A stretch of DNA of 5,333 nt from CALHAX01 sp038523655. GTDB taxonomy: Bacteria; Pseudomonadota; Alphaproteobacteria; Rhizobiales; CALHAX01. The stretch spans positions 1 through 5,333 of the forward strand of contig JBCBJG010000227.1 in NCBI GenBank assembly GCA_038523655.1, given 5' to 3'. Below are positions 1-5,333 of this stretch, one piece after another. Numbering within the stretch: position 1 is the stretch's first letter; each line of letters begins with the position of its first letter. The notes beneath the pieces were generated by a model. The model was given only the letters and a program-made list of their open reading frames with translations, made no database searches and was not told the origin of the DNA. Position numbers and translations under genes: made by a program.

Positions 1-121
1 CGCGCAACACGCGGTCGGATCATTAGGAGAGGGCCGCGCAACACGCGGTCGGATCATTAGGAGAGGGCCGCGCAACACGCGGTCGGATCATTAGGAGAGG
101 GCCGCGCAACACGCGGTCGGA
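1..121. repeat. 34-bp tandem repeat, about 3.6 copies, with an internal hairpin
   Basis: Three identical 34-bp units occupy 1-34, 35-68 and 69-102, and a fourth copy matches for 19 bases (103-121) before diverging. The array may extend left of the window. No spacers separate the copies. At each unit junction the sequence CCGCG-CAACA-CGCGG forms a 5-bp stem with a 5-nt loop; with one G.U and one further G-C pair it reaches 7 bp (32-50, 66-84, 100-118). Each unit carries a TAG on the plus strand and TAA/TGA on the minus strand. Because 34 is not a multiple of three, successive copies close all frames, so the array is noncoding. Its function is unknown; a minisatellite, a protein-binding array or a transcribed hairpin series are all possible. 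Confidence 0.95.
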
Positions 122-178
122 CGGGTTTTTCCAAGGCTAAGAACACACTCGCAGTCCCTCGCCGAACAGGGCGCGTCC

Positions 179-194
179 GTCACCACGCTGTGAC
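179..194. promoter_or_regulatory. Short inverted repeat GTCAC-N6-GTGAC upstream of the lipoprotein gene
   Basis: A perfect 5-bp inverted repeat with a 6-nt centre lies 71 bp before the ATG of the small lipoprotein gene. The spacing resembles a dimeric regulator site, but the arms are too short to exclude chance, and I found no good -35/-10 pair next to it. Confidence 0.2.
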
Positions 195-265
195 CCGGCG
201 TGATTGGTCAGGCGTCGCGAACCAGCGCAATCCCGCGGCAAACAACCGTTCGCAGGATCCACCAC

Positions 266-421
266 ATGCAAAGCTCGAAACTTCAGGCAGCACGTCACCG
301 CGTGCTCGGCCTGACGATCGCCGTCCTTCGTGCACTCGCGCTTGCCGGCTGCACCGGCAGCGGTCACGGCGGCAACGGATTCGACTTCCCCGAACCACCC
401 GCCAGACGCGGCGGTTTCTAG
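266..421 (+). CDS. Predicted small lipoprotein, 51 residues
   Basis: I do not recognise the family. The start at ATG 266 is supported by AGGA at 254-257, 8 nt upstream. An in-frame ATG at 200 exists, but it would put 22 residues in front of the signal peptide. The product has a basic n-region (K5, R10, R12), a hydrophobic stretch of about residues 13-27 interrupted by R22, and a lipobox L-A-G-C ending at Cys29. This predicts lipidation by Lgt, cleavage by signal peptidase II and anchoring in an envelope membrane. Only 23 residues follow the cysteine: a Gly/Ser/His part, then a Pro-rich acidic part and a basic end (ARRGGF). The alphaproteobacterial LptM-type lipopeptide came to mind, but its usual GCGxKGPL-like sequence is absent. 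The gene lies between the tandem repeat and the convergent hydroxylase gene, 47 bp from the latter's stop. The arginine inside the hydrophobic core and the very small size keep confidence moderate. Confidence 0.55.
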   Translation: MQSSKLQAARHRVLGLTIAVLRALALAGCTGSGHGGNGFDFPEPPARRGGF

Positions 422-460
422 ACACTGTGGCCAAGCCAGGGTCGGCAAGGAGGAGAGGGG

Positions 461-478
461 AGGCGGGATTAACCGCCT
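461..478. terminator. Hairpin between convergent genes, possible weak terminator
   Basis: AGGCGG (461-466) pairs with CCGCCT (473-478) around the 6-nt loop GATTAA, which contains the TAA stop of the minus-strand hydroxylase gene. No T-run follows on either strand, so it is not a standard intrinsic terminator. On the minus strand it is followed by a G-poor, C-rich pyrimidine tract (about 445-460), which could suit Rho loading. Its place between two convergent 3' ends fits a termination role, but that is inference. Confidence 0.25.
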
Positions 479-2382
479 GAGGCGTCAGCGATCCGATCAG
501 ACAGGGGCTTGTCTTCCGGCTTTGCCCGAAACGCGCGCACCTGCGCGACCGCTGCATCAACCTTGAGCTGCAGCATTTTGCGGCCGATCTCCGCGCTCGC
601 CTTGTGGGCAGCGCCTGAAAACCCACGCTCGCGTCCTTCAAGGACATTGCGCGTCGTGAGCCGGACTGCCGCCGGCTTGATGGCGAGCACTTCAGACGTG
701 TCCCGCATCCCGGCATGCCAGCCGATCTCCTTGTCGGAATACCCTGCCTGCTGAAGCGCGGCGAACTGCCCGTTACGGCTATAGTAGGCATCGAGGCTGG
801 CTACCTGCACGCCCGCCGCACGCCATTCCTCGGCAAGTTTTTCCGCGACACGCCGCTGCGCATCCTGGTTCCCGCCGCTGTCGCCCATGAAATAGATCTC
901 GCGAAAGCCGTGGGTCTTCAGGCTACGCGCGGTGTGTTCAAGCACCTGCTCGAACACCGATTCCGGAATGCTGAGGGTGCCGGCGAACTTCATATGGCCG
1001 GACGCTTTTTCCTCCACGCCACCTTCAGGGACATAATCCATCACCGGCGCAACGAGCGTTTTGCCGAGCGCATGGGCCACCGCGTGGCTCGTGTGATCAA
1101 CGACGATCCGGTGCTTTCCGAGCGTAACAAATGGCCCGTTCTGCTCCGTCCCGCCGGTCGGAATGATCGCCGTCGTAAATCCACGCCCGATCGCTGCATG
1201 GACTTCTGTCCACGTCAGATTGGCCAGCTTGACGCTCGGCAGCGCCGGCCCGCCCGCAGCCTCGACCTTTCGCACCTGCTGCACACCGATTACGGCGCAC
1301 GCAAGCACGGCAAACGCACTCACCAGCGCGATGCGCCGCTGCGCCGGGTTCGCGATCATCTCCCGGGTCCGCTCACCGGCCCAGACGAACGGCTTGATGT
1401 AGATATCCGCGACCGACTTGAACGGATTAGGCTCCTCCCGGCTGAGCCCGAACGAGAGCTTCTCATGCCGCCGGGGAATATAACTGGTTCCCGCAAGCTG
1501 ATCCCAGAACGAGAAGACAAGACCGAAATTCTTATCGAAGTGCTTCGGATCGGAGCTGTGATGAATCTGGTGCTGCGCCGGTGAGACGAGAATGCGGCTT
1601 AGCCAGACCGGATAGTTCAGCCAGATGTGCGAATGCCGGAGGTTATAGCCGAACACATAGAAGAGGAACGTAATCACGTTCAACCCGAACAGCCCGATCG
1701 CCGCCGGCTCGTTGCCAGTCAGATAGTAACACCCGGCAAATGCCATGCCGCTGAGCAATCCGACGAGCAGACTGGTCAGGAACATATCGACCGGGTGCAT
1801 CCGAAAGAGCGTCACCGGATTGAGCGATTCGGCCGAGTGGTGGACCTTGTGGAACTCCCAAAGGATCGGCACCCGGTGGAACAGATAGTGCGCGATGAAA
1901 ACGCCGAGGTCGATCGCGATCGCCGCAAGCAGTGTGTAGAGCACAATCCCCGCGCCGGTGGAGAGCAGCGGCTGCTCCAACGCACCGAAGCCTGACACCA
2001 GCGAGGCGTGAAACACGGTTGCGAAGACGTGCACGCCAATCAGAAACTGCGCGATCAACGCATAGTAGATGAGACTGTTCGCGAAGAAGAATTTTACGTC
2101 CTGCCGCGTCGACGCATGGAAAACAATCCGTGGGTCGAACACGTATTGGAGAAACGACGGCCGTGGCTCGCCGCCACCGGCATCGCCACCGGCACCCACC
2201 GCTCCACCAGGCCCCTCGTGCCCACCATGCCCGTGTTCCGCCGCATGCGCTTTCTCGACCTGCCAGAACGCGATGAGGGCGAGCAGCAGCGAGGAAACCA
2301 GATAAAGCGGATAAATCCGGCTCGTCGGCCCGACGAGGTTCTCATAATAGCCGACGAAATTCGTAAAGATCTGCTCGAGCAC
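469..2382 (-). CDS. Membrane fatty acid hydroxylase/sterol desaturase fused to a creatininase-like domain
   Basis: This 637-residue product joins two known families. Residues about 23-40 form a first membrane segment, followed by a Gly/His-rich linker (about 46-75). Residues about 80-330 are a fatty acid hydroxylase domain (PF04116 type), with membrane segments near 101-123, 145-167, 200-222 and 227-244 and the di-iron histidine boxes HYLFH (H165, H169), HKVHH (H178, H181, H182) and HQIHH (H271, H274, H275). The family's FWDxLxGT motif follows. A further membrane segment (351-367) leads to a creatininase-like domain (about 384-602) with TEQNGP, HMKFAGTLSI, GDSGGN and HAGMRDTSE motifs. Family members hydroxylate or desaturate lipids such as fatty acids, sterols or carotenoids; the substrate here cannot be read from sequence. 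If the usual topology holds, the last segment would place the amidohydrolase domain in the periplasm (inference). I chose GTG 2382 because GGGAGA lies 9 nt upstream; GTG 2391, three codons longer, overlaps that site. Confidence 0.9.
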   Translation of the reverse strand: MLEQIFTNFVGYYENLVGPTSRIYPLYLVSSLLLALIAFWQVEKAHAAEHGHGGHEGPGGAVGAGGDAGGGEPRPSFLQYVFDPRIVFHASTRQDVKFFFANSLIYYALIAQFLIGVHVFATVFHASLVSGFGALEQPLLSTGAGIVLYTLLAAIAIDLGVFIAHYLFHRVPILWEFHKVHHSAESLNPVTLFRMHPVDMFLTSLLVGLLSGMAFAGCYYLTGNEPAAIGLFGLNVITFLFYVFGYNLRHSHIWLNYPVWLSRILVSPAQHQIHHSSDPKHFDKNFGLVFSFWDQLAGTSYIPRRHEKLSFGLSREEPNPFKSVADIYIKPFVWAGERTREMIANPAQRRIALVSAFAVLACAVIGVQQVRKVEAAGGPALPSVKLANLTWTEVHAAIGRGFTTAIIPTGGTEQNGPFVTLGKHRIVVDHTSHAVAHALGKTLVAPVMDYVPEGGVEEKASGHMKFAGTLSIPESVFEQVLEHTARSLKTHGFREIYFMGDSGGNQDAQRRVAEKLAEEWRAAGVQVASLDAYYSRNGQFAALQQAGYSDKEIGWHAGMRDTSEVLAIKPAAVRLTTRNVLEGRERGFSGAAHKASAEIGRKMLQLKVDAAVAQVRAFRAKPEDKPLSDRIADASGG

Positions 2383-2391
2383 GGCGATCAC

Positions 2392-2397
2392 TCTCCC
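2392..2397 (-). promoter_or_regulatory. Ribosome binding site GGGAGA that decides the start of the fusion gene
   Basis: GGGAGA on the minus strand is 9 nt from GTG 2382 but directly abuts GTG 2391. Normal spacing therefore favours the downstream GTG as start. Confidence 0.5.
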
Positions 2398-2419
2398 GAC
2401 GCGATACCTGATGGTGGGA

Positions 2420-2475
2420 GAGAAAATACACGAGGGCGGGGAAATAATTGATTAAACCGAGCGCATTCATGCGGA
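2420..2475 (-). promoter_or_regulatory. AT-rich promoter-like region with a palindrome, upstream of the fusion gene
   Basis: The 167-176 bp between the patatin stop and the fusion gene start contains an AT-rich stretch (about 2423-2457), in contrast to the GC-rich surroundings. A TATTTT hexamer on the minus strand (2423-2428) could be a -10 element, but I see no good -35 at the right distance. Just upstream, CGCAT-TC-ATGCG (2462-2473) is a 5-bp inverted repeat with a 2-nt centre, a plausible operator. This argues that the fusion gene has its own promoter instead of depending only on read-through from the patatin gene. Confidence 0.3.
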
Positions 2476-2558
2476 CAGTAAAGATTGCACGAACACCTGT
2501 GCCCGATTGGTGCGCCACATAGACCGCGACTGCTTGGGGTACGCCGACCAAGCGGCGA

Positions 2559-3512
2559 CTACGTGATCTGGGCGACGTCTGCGAGCACGTTACCCATATA
2601 GTGCCGCGCATCCTCAGCAGCCCTGTGCAGCAACATCGGATCACTCGAGAAAGGTGACAGCGACAGGTCACTGCGATCCGGCACCACGCGGCACCATTTG
2701 ATCCGCTTCAGCCGCCGCAGGCGATCGACCTCGGTCTGGATGTACGAATTCATCGATGCCACCTGGCGGCGCAGATGTGTCGGCGCGTGACGGAGACAAA
2801 AATGCGTAATGGTCGGCCACAGGATACGCTCGAGCCGGGATAGATCTCCCTGGTCCGGACGGCTCTCCAGCACAATCACAGTATCCGGTCGGAACGTCGC
2901 AACGCCCGCCTTCACCGGCAGTGGCATCCCGCAGGCACCATCCAGAAACGGTTCCGCCTCGCTGCCGAGCAGTCCCCCGATGATCGGCTCCGTCACCTGC
3001 GGTAACGCGCTTGACGCGAGCACCGCCTGCGCCGAGTCCGGCGCAAAGCGTTTAGCATCCAGCAGAATACTCTCCCCCGACATCCGGGTGACAACCACAT
3101 GCCACGATGTGCGATGCTGACGGATACGCGCATCATTGAACGCAAGCGGGCTATGCCGTCCGCGCAGGATATCCGCGAGATACGACAGCTTGAGCCGCGG
3201 CGCGCCAAATGCGTTCTGGACGATAAAGCCCGTCGCCCCAAGCTGCTCGAACATCCTGGACGCCCGATGCGGCATGCCGGAAAGAAAAGCGCCGGCCGCT
3301 CCGCCACTACCGGAGACGGTCACCATATGGTCGACAGCCTGGTCGATGCCTTGGGCTTTGAATGCGGAGAGATATCCAGCGGCGCGTGTGCAGCACATGC
3401 CACCGCCGGTGCCGATCACGAGGATGCGATGGGGCGCACGGTCTCCGGCGGCAACCGCCTGCTCGTTCAGGAACAGGCGTCGCAGCGCCTCCGTGTCCCC
3501 GTCGATCCGCAT
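2559..3512 (-). CDS. Patatin-like phospholipase family protein
   Basis: This 317-residue protein carries the patatin elements in order. A Gly-rich oxyanion-hole motif lies at G34-M39 (GTGGGM). The nucleophile elbow is S67-G68-S69-G70-G71, with Ser69 the likely catalytic serine. The family motif ASSALPxV is at 166-173, and the Asp of the Ser-Asp dyad is D191 in FLDGA. The C-terminal stretch PFSSDPMLLHRAAEDAR (287-303) also fits bacterial patatins. The family hydrolyses acyl esters of phospholipids or other lipids; the substrate here is unknown. No signal peptide or membrane segment is evident, so it is probably cytoplasmic or peripheral to the membrane. The elbow begins with Ser instead of the usual Gly of GxSxG. 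ATG 3512 is the only usual start codon between an in-frame upstream TAA (seven sense codons before it) and the motifs, although no well-spaced ribosome binding site precedes it. The downstream neighbour on the same strand is the lipid hydroxylase fusion, which suggests a shared role in lipids. Confidence 0.9.
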   Translation of the reverse strand: MRIDGDTEALRRLFLNEQAVAAGDRAPHRILVIGTGGGMCCTRAAGYLSAFKAQGIDQAVDHMVTVSGSGGAAGAFLSGMPHRASRMFEQLGATGFIVQNAFGAPRLKLSYLADILRGRHSPLAFNDARIRQHRTSWHVVVTRMSGESILLDAKRFAPDSAQAVLASSALPQVTEPIIGGLLGSEAEPFLDGACGMPLPVKAGVATFRPDTVIVLESRPDQGDLSRLERILWPTITHFCLRHAPTHLRRQVASMNSYIQTEVDRLRRLKRIKWCRVVPDRSDLSLSPFSSDPMLLHRAAEDARHYMGNVLADVAQIT

Positions 3513-3658
3513 GGCCCCGCGCGTTGCCCCTCTTTATGTGCCTCCCCAGCGCAACGTGCCGAGACGGCAGGCCGCCAAAGCGGCAAGCACTCGGTCACCC
3601 GCGTGCGACGCTGACGGCCAGGCGGCGACCTTGAGGCCGCGCCCTGTCGTTTCAGAAG

Positions 3659-3687
3659 ATAATAGGGAGCAAGTGGTTAAAATTCCG
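3659..3687 (-). promoter_or_regulatory. Possible promoter of the patatin gene
   Basis: An AT-rich island sits in an otherwise GC-rich intergenic region. On the minus strand TATTAT (3659-3664) is a good -10 hexamer. At 17-bp spacing the -35 position would be CGGAAT (3682-3687), a poor match. A start near 3652 would give a leader of about 140 nt before ATG 3512. The same island could also act on the plus strand, but no plus-strand gene follows. Confidence 0.35.
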
Positions 3688-3752
3688 GCGGCTCAACACA
3701 CCGATGAGCAAGACGCCGCGAGCCGACCCCGACCGCGCCCGAGGATGACGGG

Positions 3753-3938
3753 TCAGAAAAAGTGTTCCGGCACATCGTCGAGGGAGACTTCCCGTTTCGT
3801 CGAGGAAGAGTTCACCACCGCCTTCACAACCCGGGTCCGCCGCGCTTTACCAATCCGCCGCGCGAACAGATCGTCCGCCACCCGGTCGTACTCCGGCGGC
3901 GTGTAGTCCGCATTCATCACAGTTCGATGCCCGCTCAT
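3753..3938 (-). CDS. Hypothetical small basic protein, 61 residues
   Basis: I do not recognise this protein. The start at ATG 3938 is well supported by GGAG at 3945-3948, 6 nt upstream. A TTG nine codons earlier (3965) has no ribosome binding site. The product is soluble, with no signal peptide or membrane segment. Its order is an N-terminal MSGHRTVMNADY part, an acidic helix-like stretch (E16-D23), a strongly basic middle (R27-K39, with R27, R28, K31, R33, R34, R36 and K39), a Ser/Thr-rich turn (44-47) and an acidic end finishing in two phenylalanines. The basic middle could bind nucleic acid, but no known DNA-binding fold is evident. It lies 315 bp downstream of lpd and 240 bp upstream of the patatin gene, on the same strand. 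Confidence that it is a real gene rests on the start site and the balanced amino acid composition. Confidence 0.5.
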   Translation of the reverse strand: MSGHRTVMNADYTPPEYDRVADDLFARRIGKARRTRVVKAVVNSSSTKREVSLDDVPEHFF

Positions 3939-4253
3939 GTCCGGCTCCACTCCCACGAACGCCAAGCGTACGACGCGGAGATTAAAACTCTCGTGCCGAC
4001 GAGCCGGGATTGTGCCGAGCGGATTAAGTCGCCGGTAAGACAGCCGCCATGTTCATCGCGCAGAGGTGAAGCGCAATCGATTGCATGCTCGAGGGGCACA
4101 CGCCGCTCTTGCCCCGGTGAGGCCGGCAGTGAGACGCGAAACCGCTCGATCACTGGCCCAACGATGGCAGGACTATGCGCACCCGAAGGGCGTGCGAACA
4201 ATGCGGCAGCGATCCGCTATCGGCGACCAGCAAGCGGCGGACCGACGTGATGC
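3939..4253. other. Intergenic stretch of 315 bp with no convincing gene
   Basis: Several overlapping open frames cross this region on both strands, but none has a clear ribosome binding site plus plausible protein features. I see no complete tRNA and no terminator with a T-run after the lpd stop. An imperfect hairpin lies at 4178-4196 (CGCA/TGCG and CCC/GGG with a 2-nt bulge). A TTTAAT on the minus strand near 3985 might be a -10 element for the 61-residue gene but lacks a -35. Confidence 0.5.
3945..3948 (-). promoter_or_regulatory. Ribosome binding site GGAG of the 61-residue gene
   Basis: GGAG on the minus strand stands 6 nt before ATG 3938. It selects this ATG over the in-frame TTG at 3965. 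Confidence 0.5.
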
Positions 4254-5333
4254 TCACATATGGAGCGCGCGCTGATCGACGGCGAGCGCGGCCTCTTTCA
4301 CCGCTTCGGTCAGCGTCGGATGCGCATGACAGGTCCGGGCGAGATCCTCCGCCGATCCGCCGAATTCCATGATGACTCCCGCCTCGGCGATCATCTCGCC
4401 CGCATGCGGCCCGATGATGTGAACACCGAGAATGCGGTCGGTCTCCTTGTCCGCGAGCACCTTCACTGAACCGTCGGTCGTGCGATTCACCTTGGCCCGC
4501 CCATTGGCCATGAACGGGAATTTGCCGACGCTATATGCGATGCCGGCTTCTTTAAGCTCTTCTTCGGTCTTCCCGACCGAAGCGACCTCTGGGAACGTGT
4601 AGATCACGTTGGGGATCACGTCGTAGTTCACATGCCCCGCCTGGCCGTCGAGGATCTCGGCAAGAGCGATCCCCTCGTCCTCGGCCTTGTGCGCGAGCAT
4701 CGGGCCAGCGATCACATCTCCAATCGCGAAAATCCCGGTGACGTTTGTCTGGTAGTGACCGTCGACCATGATCCGGCCACGATTGTCTTTTTGCACGCCG
4801 ACCCCATCGAGCCCCAGCCCCTCAGTGAACGGTACGCGGCCGATACAGACCAGTACGACGTCCGTCTCGAGCACTTCCGATGCACCACCGGCTGACGGCT
4901 CGATCGTGACCTGCGCGCCCGACCCATTTTTCTCCACGCCTGTCACCTTGTGCGACAGCTTGAACTCGACGCCCTGCTTCTTGAGGATTTTCTGAAATTC
5001 CTTGGCGACGCCACCATCCATGCCGGGGATCAGTCGGTCGAGATACTCGACCACCGTAACGTCCGCCCCGAGACGCCGCCACACGGAGCCTAATTCGAGC
5101 CCGATGACCCCGCCGCCGACGACGATCATCCGTTTCGGCACCTCGCCGAGCTCCAACGCACCGGTAGAGGACACCACGGTCTCCTCGTCGATCTCGATGC
5201 CCGGCAGACCGGCCACATCCGAGCCGGTCGCGATCACGATGTTTTTCGTCTCGAGCCGTGTGGTCTCACCGGCATCATTGGTGACTGTGACGACGCCCGC
5301 TTCGCTGATCGCCCCAAGCCCGTCGTAGGTATC
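4254..5333 (-). CDS. lpdA: Dihydrolipoyl dehydrogenase (E3), C-terminal part, 5' end outside window
   Basis: The frame is open from the window edge, giving 359 residues of a protein usually about 465 long; roughly the first 105 are missing, including the FAD-binding GxGxxG and the redox-active disulfide. The enzyme reoxidises dihydrolipoamide on the E2 subunits of pyruvate and 2-oxoglutarate dehydrogenase complexes with FAD and NAD+, in the cytoplasm. Visible parts, numbered from the window edge, are the ATGS motif (residues 35-38), the NAD-binding GGGVIG (73-78) followed by a Glu ending the second strand (VVE), the second FAD motif FAIGD (202-206), and the C-terminal dimer-interface domain with the catalytic pair His338-Glu343 in HPTLTE. 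The sequence shows no frameshift or missing residue in this part. A GTG at 5237 is internal and not the start. The next gene on the strand begins 315 bp downstream, so lpd probably ends its transcription unit here. Upstream partners such as E1/E2 genes would lie off the right edge. Confidence 0.97.
   Translation of the reverse strand, partial: DTYDGLGAISEAGVVTVTNDAGETTRLETKNIVIATGSDVAGLPGIEIDEETVVSSTGALELGEVPKRMIVVGGGVIGLELGSVWRRLGADVTVVEYLDRLIPGMDGGVAKEFQKILKKQGVEFKLSHKVTGVEKNGSGAQVTIEPSAGGASEVLETDVVLVCIGRVPFTEGLGLDGVGVQKDNRGRIMVDGHYQTNVTGIFAIGDVIAGPMLAHKAEDEGIALAEILDGQAGHVNYDVIPNVIYTFPEVASVGKTEEELKEAGIAYSVGKFPFMANGRAKVNRTTDGSVKVLADKETDRILGVHIIGPHAGEMIAEAGVIMEFGGSAEDLARTCHAHPTLTEAVKEAALAVDQRALHM

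Noticed and set aside
1..121. CRISPR array
   Set aside because: The 34-bp units follow each other directly with no spacers.
715..1584. Long plus-strand open frame of 289 codons
   Set aside because: It is antisense to the hydroxylase-creatininase gene, whose motifs are unmistakable. Its translation is rich in Arg/Pro/His as expected of a shadow frame in GC-rich DNA.
2008..2451. Plus-strand open frame of 147 codons
   Set aside because: Mostly antisense to the N-terminus of the hydroxylase, with no recognisable domain.
2342..2671. Minus-strand open frame bridging the patatin and fusion genes
   Set aside because: It overlaps both gene ends in another frame and has a Cys/Arg-rich shadow composition.
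3691..3709. Terminator after the 61-residue gene (GCTCA/TGAGC hairpin)
   Set aside because: Only a 5-bp stem with a 9-nt loop, and the TTTT comes 8 nt later on the minus strand; too weak to call.
3136..3906. Plus-strand open frame of 256 codons
   Set aside because: It overlaps the patatin gene and the 61-residue gene in antisense and is dominated by Arg, Pro, Ala and Ser with no motif.
4011..4040. tRNA-Ser-like D-arm (GTGCCGAG followed by TTAAG)
   Set aside because: No matching acceptor stem, anticodon arm or T-arm (GGTTCGA) could be found around it.
4178..4196. Terminator downstream of lpd
   Set aside because: The stem is broken by a 2-nt bulge and no T-run follows on the minus strand.
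3935..4201. Minus-strand 88-codon frame starting at TTG
   Set aside because: No ribosome binding site, no motif, and it overlaps the start of the better-supported 61-residue gene.

Overview
The window is high-GC bacterial DNA. The best taxonomic clue is the truncated dihydrolipoyl dehydrogenase at the right edge, whose C-terminal motifs look alphaproteobacterial. I cannot place it more finely. A rough reading gives four genes on the minus strand and one very small gene on the plus strand, with noncoding repeats at the left edge.

Layout, left to right. Positions 1-121 hold 3.6 copies of a 34-bp tandem repeat, each full junction able to form a short GC-rich hairpin. Positions 266-421 (+) encode a predicted 51-residue lipoprotein. 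Positions 469-2382 (-) encode a two-domain protein: an N-terminal membrane fatty-acid-hydroxylase/sterol-desaturase domain joined, through an extra transmembrane segment, to a C-terminal creatininase-like amidohydrolase domain with altered metal-ligand positions. Positions 2559-3512 (-) encode a patatin-like phospholipase. Positions 3753-3938 (-) encode an unrecognised 61-residue basic protein. Positions 3939-4253 hold no convincing gene. Positions 4254-5333 (-) are the 3' three quarters of lpd, the E3 subunit of 2-oxoacid dehydrogenase complexes; its N-terminus lies beyond the window.

How the genes might work together is inference. A patatin-type acyl hydrolase beside a membrane di-iron lipid hydroxylase suggests lipid turnover or remodelling, but each of the two genes is preceded by its own AT-rich, promoter-like stretch, so they are not clearly one operon. 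lpd is central metabolism and is separated from the rest by about 315 bp, so it is probably unrelated functionally. The most unusual item is the hydroxylase-creatininase fusion.
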